This document shows positions 26,216 through 37,338 of a stretch of 64,000 nt of DNA, piece by piece. Within the stretch, counting starts at the first letter, position 1. Each line of letters begins with the position of its first letter. The DNA is from Colius striatus (Eukaryota; Chordata; Aves; Coliiformes; Coliidae), in NCBI RefSeq assembly GCF_028858725.1, contig NC_084763.1, forward strand, positions 22,501,501-22,565,500. Reading direction: 5' to 3'. The notes below the pieces were generated by a model that made no database searches, was not told the DNA's origin, and saw nothing but the letters and a program-made list of their open reading frames with translations. The translations under genes were made by a program, and so were the position numbers.

Positions 26216-27194
26216 TACATTACAGCTTTTCAGGTGAAAAGCTTGTCCAGAAAAGTGCAGTAGGATTTTCCCTGGTGCCTGTAAGAAAATCAAAGGTGGA
26301 ATATCTGGGTCTCGAAAATCTAAGCCTAGTGATTTATCTAATAGACCACATTGCCTTTACACATATGTTGAGAAGAGATTCTAACATTTCTTAACATGCA
26401 GAAAGGGGAAAAAAGAGACTTACATGTGTTTGTGATAAGTAAGAAGTGTTTAATTCCATAGCCAGGTCTTTGCATTTTTATATAGGTGATTTTAAAAATT
26501 TGGCAGAGATTCTGTCTTTTCACTGCTTAAAAACCAAATACAATTGTTGAGCAGTAAGAAAAAAGCATTCTTCATGAAATTTGGATCTGTAGAGACTTTA
26601 TAAATGGTAAGCATGTGGTATGGAAAAATGGGCTGTAATTGCTGTGGCTTTACATTTTACATTTTACCTAAAACAGAAACGTGTGGTTGTGTTGACCAAA
26701 TTGGAAACTTTTTCTGTCAAACTCTTTGGCTCTTAGCTTTAAAACAAGCTACATTATGACAAATGCTTACTGTCTGTGTTCAGTGTGTTAAAGAGGAGGG
26801 AGAAAGTGTTTTCTTAGGAAAAAAAAAGCCATAAAATTAAGAGCAAAGAAACATGAGCCCAAGTAACTGTTTAGAGTCAAATTTTTATCTTCAATGCAGT
26901 GCAAGCTCATTATTTGAATGAACCAAACTACCAACTTGAGCCTGATGGAGAGCAGTCAACTTCACAGTAAAGCGTAGCCATGCCTTTGAAGTTTGCACAA
27001 CTGGCTGATTCATTCTACAATATATTTTACCTGGTACAATCTTATTGTATAGATGAGGCCAAGAAAGGGAGAATATGAAGATTTAAGGACATGCTACAAT
27101 TGCACGTCTTAAGTCACTAGTATTGACAATAACATGAATCTTAGCCCATCTAATGAACTCATATATCCGTTGGCGTTATAGGAACTGAGTAAAA
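26216..27194. other. Intergenic, nothing recognised
   Basis: Sequence between the truncated LTR and the ancient LINE relic; AT-rich and without recognisable features. Confidence 0.5.
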
Positions 27195-27660
27195 CTAAAG
27201 GTCAGGCTAACCCAAAGTCCTGCCTCTAACCCTAGCCAAAAGCAGATTCCTGCAGAAGATTATGGGAGATGAGCAAGGGCTGTCCCCGCCTGCAGCCACT
27301 GATTGCTCAGTGACTGTCTGAATTACGCATAATGTCAATGCCAATCCCTATAGTAGTCTCTCTTTGGCTCCCTATTAGTTTCCAGTACTCACAGTACTGT
27401 GAGATAGAGATTCATAGCCTGCCTGTGAGTCCGATGAAGAACTTCCTCATATTAGCTTTATTAGATCCTCTGTAGTGCTTGCCCTGAAGACAGAGAAGAA
27501 CCAATTGCTACTGTCCCTCTTCACACCTCTCATGATTTACTAGATGGCTATCTTATTTCGACTGTCCTTTTTCAGATTGGAGACCTTTCATGCTCATTCC
27601 TTTTGTGGCTCTTCCTGCCCCTCTCTGCACTTTTCCCAGCTCTACTTTAACCCTTTCAAG
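27195..27660 (-). mobile_element. Ancient CR1/L3-like LINE relic
   Basis: Resembles 3' regions of old amniote CR1-class elements in antisense: GAAGAACTTCCTCATATTAG (about 27436), TTTTCAGATTGGAGACCTTT (about 27570), then CATTCCTTTTGTGGCTCTTC and CTCTGCACTTTTCCCAGCTC. It is much more diverged than the other CR1 copies. Boundaries are approximate and the subfamily cannot be named by eye. Confidence 0.5.
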
Positions 27661-30600
27661 TAGAGGAGGGAGTGGAGGGTAGAAAGATAAACTCATGAAA
27701 TATTCAAACTTTGTGGGAATACATGACAGAGATGGAAAATAGCTGAAAAGTTGTTACATGCTGACACCTTGATGAAATAAGAAAAAATCTTCATAGAATG
27801 ACTACACATTGTAAAGATGGACACACTGGAATGTCAAAGCATTTGGCATAAAGTCACATTAAAGCACGTTTTAGTAAAAGACTGCTACATTCATACATTT
27901 TTATTAATCTTCCAAATGCTGGATTATTAAACCAAACTAGAACAGGTCAAGTTATACTGGCCTGGCAGCAAACCAAAAGCGAAAATTCCCCAAACAAATT
28001 TAAATCCTAGAGAGTGTAGTTTAATTTCAATGAAGCAAATGTGATATTTGTCAAAACTTAGTATTTGCAACACAATTTTTAAAGCCTAAATGTTGTTGTA
28101 CGTAACAACCTCAGAGGAGGTAGTGCAAAATTTTAACCAAAGCAATCAAATCAATAAAAGTAAATGCTTAGTCACTTTCCAAGCAAGACACTTTAAATGT
28201 AAAATGTACAGGTAGCAAACTGACAAATCCTAATAAAATATTCCTGCTCTTCCCCATTGCATTACATCATATTAGTCAATCTGCAAACTGCTAAATAGAT
28301 TTGGGAAAATTACTGCTGGAGTAGCTCGTTCTCAGAAAGAAAAGCTTGATTTTATTGTGGTCATTGTTAAATTAAAAATGCAAATGCCTGCTCTGCAAAG
28401 CATGGAACTGGATTCACATTTGGCACTTAGGCACAACTCCTTCTTTGAAAAGAAAACTTGATAGATAGTTTGGGTATAGCACATAGGCAGCATAGGCCCT
28501 CTGAGTATTTGATACTAGTATCTTGCTAGATACCAGTGGCTGTAAACACGATAGATGCATGGGTATACATTTTCTTATCCTTAGATTCTCCTTTTTCTCC
28601 TCAAACATAAACATCAGTGTTCATTTTGCAATACTACTACCAAAACAAATCAATCATGTGTACCACAGGATGAGTTCAGAGAAGCTTGACTACCCTAGGA
28701 TTTTGTTTGGGTAGTCAAATACAGCAGAAATTAACCCATCTTCTGCATTCTCAAGATAGCAGTGAATTTAAATAGGAAAAAAATCTCTGAATTAAAAAGT
28801 GGCAGAACAGTAGCTTGTTGTTGCCAAACATATCACCTTTTAATTTAGATTTTAAGTATCTTAGGTTGTTGTCCATTCTACCAAAAATCTGTGTTTTTTT
28901 ATTGTGACTCTGCTTATTTTCACTGCTTTGTAACACTAATGTGTTAAATAAACACGTAATTTCCAGCCACTGAAAAAATTACCATGCCAAATGATTTGTA
29001 GCTTTCCATTCTAACTGTTGCTCATGCAATTTGGATTATATGCCTGCAAGCCCACACATGGTAAATTAGTCTTGTCTTGGATTGCCTACTATGCTCCCAG
29101 GACTTCTATAGCAGCAACTGAGTTTTCCAAGAATAGCCTGACTAACACAAATTCTTGCACCAATGACACTTTGAAGTGCATTTTAGTAGCTTAACTTTTA
29201 CCTTTATAGAATGAAAATACACAAATTTCAACTTTTTTGCTGTCCACTTCTCATTCCTTTCACCCTTTGAAGTGAGTATGAACATCTCACTTCAGCTACT
29301 TACACAAATGCATTTTAGCTGATTAGGTTACTCACGGGTACCAAGAAAAATAGCAGAGTCCTTCTTTTGTAGCTTCTAGTTGAGGTATATGTGAAAGCTG
29401 ACATGAAGAAATTGTTGAAAGTATCCTGAAAACAGGCAGGACTAATTATCCTCTTGCCATACTCTCATGCTGTATGGAAGTGACCTGGTATAAATAATTT
29501 GCAAATTTGCAAGTTAAGTCCAAGGACCTGCCTTGGACTAATAATAAATACCTATGCCTGTAGATGTGTAATACAAGAAAATGGCCATCTCAACTAGGGA
29601 CTTCATAGGCATTACCATAAAGTAATATTTTCTGATTAAATGATCTAGTTTTGAATGATATTCACATGAAAAAGTAGGATTGACCTCAGTCTAGTTCATC
29701 ACTGGGGCTTTCTTCATAGAGCAGCTCCTCCTCTCACCTTCCCCTCCAAGATTGTTATTGCATTTATTTAAAGATAATGGTTTTAACTAACTTTAAACAA
29801 ATTCTTAGTGACCTCAGTTTTATTTTGAAGCTTCAAATTCCCCAAGTTAGTTGCTGGATCACCAGGGACTCTTCTGTCTTGGAACAAGACTGCAAGTGGT
29901 GCAGCTGACACAACCACTACCCACAACACAAGCGTAATCACAATTGACGGCTTATGTAGCGGGTTCAAAACATGGAATGTGCTGCCTTAGTATGTGCAGA
30001 AGGAAGAACTGCTGCATTCATTTCAGTTGGTGATGGTAAACTGGACAGGCACAAGCCACTGATGTATGGAAAATCGCTGAGAACATACATTTGTCCTGGT
30101 GGAGAAAAAAGGATCTTTCAATAGCACTTTTTTTCATAGAACTAAGTAGCAGTAAATACACAGGGTCTTTGTACTGCCTAGTGTTTACAGCTGGTACAAA
30201 ATAGATATTGCCTTTGCAAGCATTGATTGCGAGACAGTGGTGACTTCTCTGAGGTGTATTCTGGGGAAAAGAGTGAATCTGTTTTGCACACTCTTACTTA
30301 AGGAGACAATGATCCTCTTTCATTGCAATAACTCTTCTAAAAAGTAAAGGAGCAAATGACAATAAATGGTCCTTCTCCAGTGCTGATGTAGAAGCCAATA
30401 CAAGAAACACACTCTTCTGGCTCATTAAAAAATGGCCTTGTTATTTTAAACAATAAAATCAGTTTAGATTTTACAATGATGTTTGGTCAGAATGCTGTTT
30501 CATGTTTTTCTGTTGGGTATGTGAGTTGGTTCACATCAAGTTCTCACTGTCTTTATCATTGTGAAGCCATTGTAGAAGGATCCAGGTATATTCTTAAGAC

Positions 30601-32660
30601 AAAAGCAATTGCTGTAGTTACACTTGATTTAAAGTTTAAAATGATGAAAATTTGAACATGTCTCTAGAATAATTTGTACAGCTTTGTCTAAAAATACAAA
30701 GTTTTCATTGTTTGTAGGCAAACACTTTTTAAGGTCTGCACAAAATCTGTTTGCAAAAACCTGATCATAATTATGTGATATTTATTAATTTAGTACTCCA
30801 ATCTGGTTCTCTATAGCTACTGGGAACCGTGGATGAGACTATAAGCCAAGACATCCATTTTATTCATTCAGAGCTATTCCAAAATCTATCTGAGGCTCCT
30901 GCATCTCCACCCACCCCATAGCTCTTGGTCGTCTTTCACTTCACATTGAGTTTCCTGCAGTTGACAGCCATCTGTGCAAGGAGTGAAACTGTCTCTTATC
31001 AGAGTTTGGTCTCCAGTCTTCCCTATGCAAGGCATGTTGCCCTTTGAGTTTGGCAGCAGAGCTCACTGCTTCCACAGCACATCCCAGCCAGGGAATAATA
31101 ATTCCACATCAGGAATCCAGCTGCTCTCCCAAATGATATTGCACTGTATTACCACAAAGCCACAGGGCTGTTCAAAATACCCAGTGTCAGCCAACTCCAT
31201 TCCCCTGCCAGAGATCAGAAAACAAGAACACAGCCTTCTCCGCTCAGTGCTTCCAGCAGTTCAGCTGCCCCATTATGCTGGGGTCTGTCCACATCTGTTT
31301 CACAGTACTCCTCTCACTGGCTTAATTGTACATGCTTACTGATACCCTAGACAAATCACAAGGAACCACTTGTATAAAGCTAGCTAATAAAAAATGGAGA
31401 AAAGAAAGGCAAAGAAATAGCACCACTTTTACAAAAAGAAATGTAAAATCATCATTATTTCTTCATCGCAGAAATAAAAATAACCTAAATTCTCTCTTTG
31501 TAGATGTTAATTAAAGTTTAATTCTGGGGTTTCTTTTTACTTAAAAATTCTGCAATCAAAACTGACTTTTTTGCAGAAAAGGAAGGATGTCAACAAGAGC
31601 TTGTTTTTGGTGAGACCCAGTACAAGCATACTCTCCTTTAATAATCCATTAATTCTTTAATAGTATCCTGTAAGGAGGTTAGCTACTTCCTCTGATTGTT
31701 TTAGCATTTATTTTAAACAATAGACTCACTCATTTAACAAATCATATTAGGCCTTAGAAGTTATCACTTACAGGATGTTTGACTTTGTTGATCATCTAAG
31801 ATGTGGGACAATGCTGCTCTGTGTTGGGAAATTCCAGTGCAGCAAAACACTTTCCCACCAGCTCTTTCATGTGCAGTGCTGCAGAAGTGTCCCGAGGACC
31901 TTCCAAAGCCTTCCTGAAAGCAAGCCACCAGAGACAATTGTTAGGATTCAATCCATAGCTGAGCACAGTAAATAACAATAGTGTTTTTGTCCAGAATGAT
32001 CTTGACTTCTCTGCAAGAAATATGTTCTGGAGACCTGACCATTCCTCAACAGAGCTGTGTTGATCACAACTATTGGAAAGGTTCAGCCAGGAAATAATAG
32101 TCAGAAGTACCCGAGGGACGAAAGTGATACAAAAACAGGTATAAAAAAGATAGCTGGAGGCACTTAGGCTACTGGAAAAGGCAGGTTACAGGAAAAAGAG
32201 CACCTCAGTTTCCTTTGAAATTGTGTTACTTCTAAAGGAGCAAAAGCTGGCTTAAAAAAATGTAAGTTAAATACAAGCTAGAAAGAAACATTGTCCTGCA
32301 TGGCAGGTCACTGGACCCAGAGATCCACTTTGGCATCAGGTTAGTCAGCTGCTACAGCTTCCTTTGTAGAAAGGCTGACTATATTAAATCCACTGTCCTT
32401 GTATGTGGTAAACCTGACAGCCGGTGAAAACAATAATTTCTATCTGTAGTTCCTTCTGCTCAACATACATATGGTTTGCCGCATGCAAGGGAGCATACCA
32501 TCTCTCCTGCAAGTCTTAATACAGAGACCAGACTATTTGAGCCAGGACTATTTTAATCAGGACTATATGTAACAGGAGTGCAACCACTGAGACACACCAC
32601 AATGATGCCATTCAGCCAACCTGATATCTGTTAGTCCTATTTAAATTCCTGACTGTCCCC
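27661..32660. other. Gene-poor, nothing recognised
   Basis: AT-rich apart from a more balanced block near 30890-31320, which has a 122-codon open frame (30974-31342, +) with no similarity I recognise. The hairpin at 28686 is listed separately. Confidence 0.5.
28686..28718. repeat. Perfect 10-bp inverted repeat (hairpin)
   Basis: TTGACTACCC at 28686-28695 and its exact complement GGGTAGTCAA at 28709-28718 are separated by a 13-base loop. No associated element recognised. Confidence 0.8.
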
Positions 32661-33165
32661 AATCATAGAATCATAAAATCACTTAGGTTGGAAAGGACCT
32701 TGAAGATTATGAAGTCCAACTGCAACCCTAACATTGTCAAGTCCACGACTAAACCATGTCCCTCAGCACGTCATCTACATGTCTTTTAAATATCTCCAGG
32801 GATGGTAACTCAGTCAAACTGGAGGCCATTTCTTCTTGTCCTATCACTTGTTACTTGGGAGAAGAGACCAGCACCCTCCTCACTACAGCCTCCTTTCAGG
32901 TAGTTGTAAAATGATCATGTCTCCCCTCAACCTCCTCTTTTCCAGGCTAAAAAACATCAGTTCCTTCAGCTACTTTTCATAAGACGTATGCTCTAGACCC
33001 TTCACCAGCTTTGTTGCCCTTCTTGGGACATGCTCCAACATCTCAATGTCTTTCTTGTAGTGAAGGGCCCAAAACTGAACACAATATTAGAGATGCAGCC
33101 TCACCAGTGCCCAGTACAGGAAGATGATCACTTCCCCAGTCCCACTGGCCACGCTATTTCCAATA
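32661..33165 (-). mobile_element. CR1 retrotransposon, 3' end intact, 5'-truncated
   Basis: Begins with the terminal repeats AATCATAGAATCATAAAATC and the block TAGGTTGGAAAGGACCTTGA. It continues through ATCTCCAGGGATGG (about 32800), GGGAGAAGAGACCAGCACCC, CAACCTCCTCTTTTCCAGGC, CCAGCTTTGTTGCCCTTCTT and CCCAAAACTGAACACAAT, to GGCCACGCTATTTCCAATAC near 33165. This is the best-preserved CR1 copy in the window. Open frames of 60-94 codons over and just beyond it are not genes. Confidence 0.93.
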
Positions 33166-36100
33166 CAATCACACAGGGTAGTTATATCCTAAGAGTGCCT
33201 TTCTTGACAGGAATATGGAGGTCAAAGAGGAAGCTTGGGTTGCAGACATTGGAAGCAGGGACACTGCATCCCACTGCCACCCTTGTTTCTCACAAGGATG
33301 CCAACCACAGTTGAATCACGCAGAGTCTGCTGAAGGACCTCTCCCAGTGATCCTTTGCAACAGAGCCTGGAGCAAGGGGGGGCTGCAGATGTTTCCCCAT
33401 CTGACTGAGCCAGCTATTGTCTTGTGCCTCTAGATCCTGCAGACTGCCAACTAAGACAGAAATCTGGAAATCCACAGCACAGATAGCAGCTTCTGGTCAT
33501 GGCAGTGATTGGATTAGGGGAGAGAAGGCTGTCTGGAAGGATACAGTACTGGCAGCTTTGGGGATTTAAACTGATTCCCCAGCCAAAAGAAAATGAGCAT
33601 GGTGGCTGTGGTTTTCTTTCGATTAACATTATCTTACAGTTTATGTCCTAAAAAAAATTGGCATAGCTGGCATATCCTGGGAGTGAGGCCTAAAACTGAT
33701 TTAGCATGAAGTCTGAACTTTCTCCCACCCTTTGAAGTCTACATTTTCCTACTTAGTGTCAAGGTAAAAAGACACAATAACACAGTAATGTTTGTCCTCC
33801 TGCATTTTCTTCTTGTGTAAATGTCAAAAATCACGGAACCTAGAGATTTTTAAATAAATCTACAAATCTTCCCATGGGAATATTTTTTCCTTTCAAATAC
33901 ATCTCCAGAAAAGAGAGTCTCATACTTTAGAAATCCAGATGCAGATATTTTCTTCTCACAACTTAATTAAACAGGTAAAAAGACTTGGATAGAAGTAATT
34001 TGTGGGTTTTTTAAAGGTGAACTTTATGTGTTTCAAGTAAGATTCTGGGTTAGAGCATTTTGTGCCAAAAGACAATAAAACATAAATGATACCAAGTTTA
34101 ACATACATGCTGTTGGACAATAATAGCAGGGAGGTTAAAGAAAATCTGTCATTCTGTAACGTAAATCAGATTTTTCCTTATTTTACTTTATTTTTTCTTA
34201 AACAATTATGATTAGCTACTAGACCTCCTTGCTCATGTTTATATATAGTTGGAAGAATGATTCAGATGTCATTTAATACTGGATATATCTAGCTATGCTG
34301 AAGCTGTATGCTATCTAGTATGAACTGAGTTAACTGTGCTAATTTTTTACATGATTAGTCCATTCAAACATTTTTAGCAGAGCAAACAGTATTTTAATTA
34401 TATGTGGAGAAATTTTCAAAAGCCATTAATAGCCTTGTCTCAAAAGCAAGTTGGATACATAGTATAAATCACTCAAAAAAAGAGAGAGCATTTCCATCTT
34501 TATACTGTTTAAAGGCATTTGAAACCATTTCACTAACTGTCACTTCAACACTTTCTAGTAGCCAACCAAAGAAATTCAGAAAGTTCAATCCATACCATTT
34601 TTGTGCTGTATGATGTTTTGGAGGTCAGAAAAACTTGCTGCATACTTCAGTAGGCTGCAAAAGACATAGTCAGTATTACATAATAAAAAGGAGCTCAGCA
34701 GGAATCATGTCAACCTGTTGAATCATGACGATTCTGCCCCTCATTAACACTGAAGGAGTATCTCTGCATGTCATGAGAAAGCACTAAATTGTTTACTAAC
34801 ACCTACCAGACACAGTGAAAGATTTGTGCCTACTCTCCCGAGTAAGGAGGTTGTAGAGGAGGACTGAATTTCAGTCCAGAATGGATGAGTTCGAGTACTA
34901 AAGAGGGGCCATCAAAGAGTGTTTAGAGGTAGCCAACTGCACTTCGCTGTGGCATTTGTAAGAGATTTTAGAGAGTATGTAGCACTAGAATTTGGGTTGA
35001 TGAAAACTGTTGAGCTGCAATCCCTGCAGCTAGAGAGAGGTAACTTAATTTGGGGTAAGTGGATAGCTGTAGTTTAGAGATTGTCCTGCTGCAAACCTGG
35101 AATAGGCAGTGGACTCTGGTTTGCAAACCTGAGTTGCTGCAGATCCTGGAAAAGTTGTCAAGCTCTGCTCAGAGTAGTGACTAACAGTGACACTAATCCA
35201 CTGTCCTCTGAATAAGGCAGAGTTTTAGGGCTACTTTATGGCTAATGAAAGGATCAGGATTGCCCAATAAGATGTCTTGCTGAGTCGAGAAAAAGTGGCT
35301 GAGGATCAGGGCAACATAGTTCTAAGAACTTGACTTGATAAGAGCTTTTGCTTTTATTTTAGGATTGGGATCAGTACAGCTTCAAATGTGAATGACAATT
35401 CTAACAGGATCCACGAGCTAACTTCAAGAACTTCTAGAAATTATGTAATCATGTCTCATCTGTAAGGCTTGAGAGAAGCAGTCTCTTCCTGAGCTGCAGC
35501 CTGAAAGCCTTGATGCAAGGTCTAGCTGTTATGAGTAGCAACATATAAGTAACCAGGAAATCCTTTCCTGATTTATGTATTCACATCACAAGGGTCTCCC
35601 ATGGACTCCTGTCACTGAGCTGCCCTGAGATGAACTGGGACAGAAAGCACAAGCCTACAGCTTGGACAAGTAAAGCTCTCGTCTTTCTAACAGGGCTGAG
35701 TGTAGGGAAAGGGCCTTTTGCTACATTTAGGGCATTTGCACCCTACTATCAAAACCACAAAACCGACCTTACTGACCTGGTTAGACCAAGAAACCGCATT
35801 CTTTCCTGCTCGTGCCACCCTGAACCCTAACATTAACACTTATCCTGAAATTAAAACTATACCTGATTAGTGACCTCTAACAAACTGAACTAGACAGAGT
35901 TCAGTGTCTCATGCTGGTAACGACATTAAAAGACATGTTGATAATACCTAGATCTGAGCATCAACACTGACATAGTGATTCCTATCACCCAGTCCTTCAC
36001 CTTGCCCCTCACAAGGCCTTTCTGTACCTCAGCTCCTTACACGTCACTAGAAACCCCTGCCACATCAAAAGCTAAGCATGGCTTACTAGCTTTCATTTAA

Positions 36101-36206
36101 AACATGTTCAAAGTACTCTGTTGTTCCTTTTAAAATCCTACAGTAACATGGACTCAACTACCACATCAGCTTGACTTCTCACCTTTAAAAATATTTGAAA
36201 ACCCTT
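33166..36206. other. Gene-poor, with a C-rich strand-asymmetric block at its right end
   Basis: Nothing is recognised from 33166 to about 35760. From about 35770 to 36200 the + strand is rich in A, C and T and poor in G, with words such as CCCTGAACCCTAACATTAAC. A similar strand bias resumes after the solo LTR (to about 37520), so the LTR probably landed inside one older low-G segment of unknown origin. Confidence 0.45.
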
Positions 36207-37338
36207 TGTAGTGGTTTTACCTGGGCCAAGTTTTTGGTAGCAGGGGGGCTATAGGGGTGGCTTCTTTAAACAAATTGCTGTCAGAAGCTTTCCCTGTAGC
36301 TGATAAGGCTAGGGCCAGTCAATTCTAAACGGACCCATAGCTGACCCAGGCCTGGTCACTAGTGACTGAGGTAACACCTCTGTGAATAACGTATAAGAGA
36401 AGGGGAAGAGGTTGCTGCACAGTTGCTGAACTGCAGCAGCAACAGGGAGTGAGAATGTGAAAACGTCTCTGCAGACACCAAGGTCAATGGAGAAGGAGGG
36501 GCAGGAGGGTGCTTAGGCCCTGGAAGAAAGACTCTCCTGGGATCTGTGGTGAGGACTATGGTGAGGCAGCTGTGCCCCTGCAGTCCATGGAGGCCACTGG
36601 GGAGCAGAGATCCACTCACAGCCTGTGGAGGACCTCACGCCGGAGCGGGTGGATGTCTGACAGAGGCTGTGACTTCATGGGAAGCCCACACTGGAGCAAG
36701 TTCCTGGCAGGACCTGGGAGCCCATGGGGATAGAGGAGCCCACATCAGAGCAGGTTTGCTGTCAGGGCTTGTGATCCTGTGAGGGACTCACGCTGGAGCA
36801 GTCAGTACCTGAAGGACTGTTCTCCCGGTAGATGACCCACATTGGGGCAGGGTGTGAGGAGCTGCCCCCGTGGGAGGCTCCATGCTGGAGCAGTTCATGA
36901 GGAACTGTAGCCACATGAAGAAGTTTTTGAAGGACTGTCTCCTGTGGGAGGGACCCCACAGTGTAGCAATGGGAAGTGTGAGGAGGCCTCCCTCTGAGAA
37001 GAAGCAGCAGCAAAGTCCATCTGTAACAAACTGACTGCAAACCCCATCCCCTGTGCTGCTGGGGGGGAAGGGAGGAGAGTCCTGGGATGAGGGAGGGGTG
37101 GGGGGAGGTATTTTAGGATTCAATTTTATTTCTCATCTCCCTGTTCTTATTGTTCCTCTAATAAATCAAACCTTTTTCTCCCCAAGTGGAGTCTGTTTTG
37201 CCTGTGACGCTAATCGCTGAGCAATCTCTCCATCCTCATCTCAACTCACAAACCTCTCATTATATTTCTCTCTCTCTCCTGTCCAGTTTAGAAGGGGGAG
37301 TGATTTTGACTTGGTGGACACCTGGCTAAACCACCACA
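36207..37338 (+). mobile_element. Solo LTR of an avian ERV, complete, with 5-bp target-site duplication
   Basis: The element starts TGTAGTGGTTTTACCTGGGC and ends CACCTGGCTAAACCACCACA, so it has TG...CA termini in an imperfect inverted repeat. It is flanked on both sides by CCCTT (36202-36206 and 37339-37343). A TATA-like GTATAAGA lies at 36391 and AATAAA at 37160-37165, followed by a T/C/G-rich tract, giving a plausible U3-R-U5 order. No internal retroviral genes or second LTR adjoin it, so it is a recombination product. A 5-bp duplication is typical of ERVL-class insertions; family assignment is inference. Strand is set by the AATAAA and terminal order. Confidence 0.88.
36590..36920 (+). repeat. 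Imperfect internal tandem repeats within the solo LTR
   Basis: The U3/R portion repeats a loose unit of about 50-70 bases built on GGGA(C/G)..CAC(A/G)CTGGAGCAGTTC-like words: CACACTGGAGCAAGTTCC (about 36687), CTCACGCTGGAGCAGTC (about 36786), CCATGCTGGAGCAGTTC (about 36881). The diverged LTR at 25.5 kb has the same style of unit (CCCACGCTGGAGGAGTTC near 26017), so the repeats belong to the family. Confidence 0.55.

Noticed and set aside
25656..26263. Open frames of 64-106 codons
   Set aside because: Part of the diverged LTR; no protein similarity.
36509..37123. Several open frames of 74-111 codons on both strands
   Set aside because: They lie wholly within the solo LTR and come from its repeated GGAG words.
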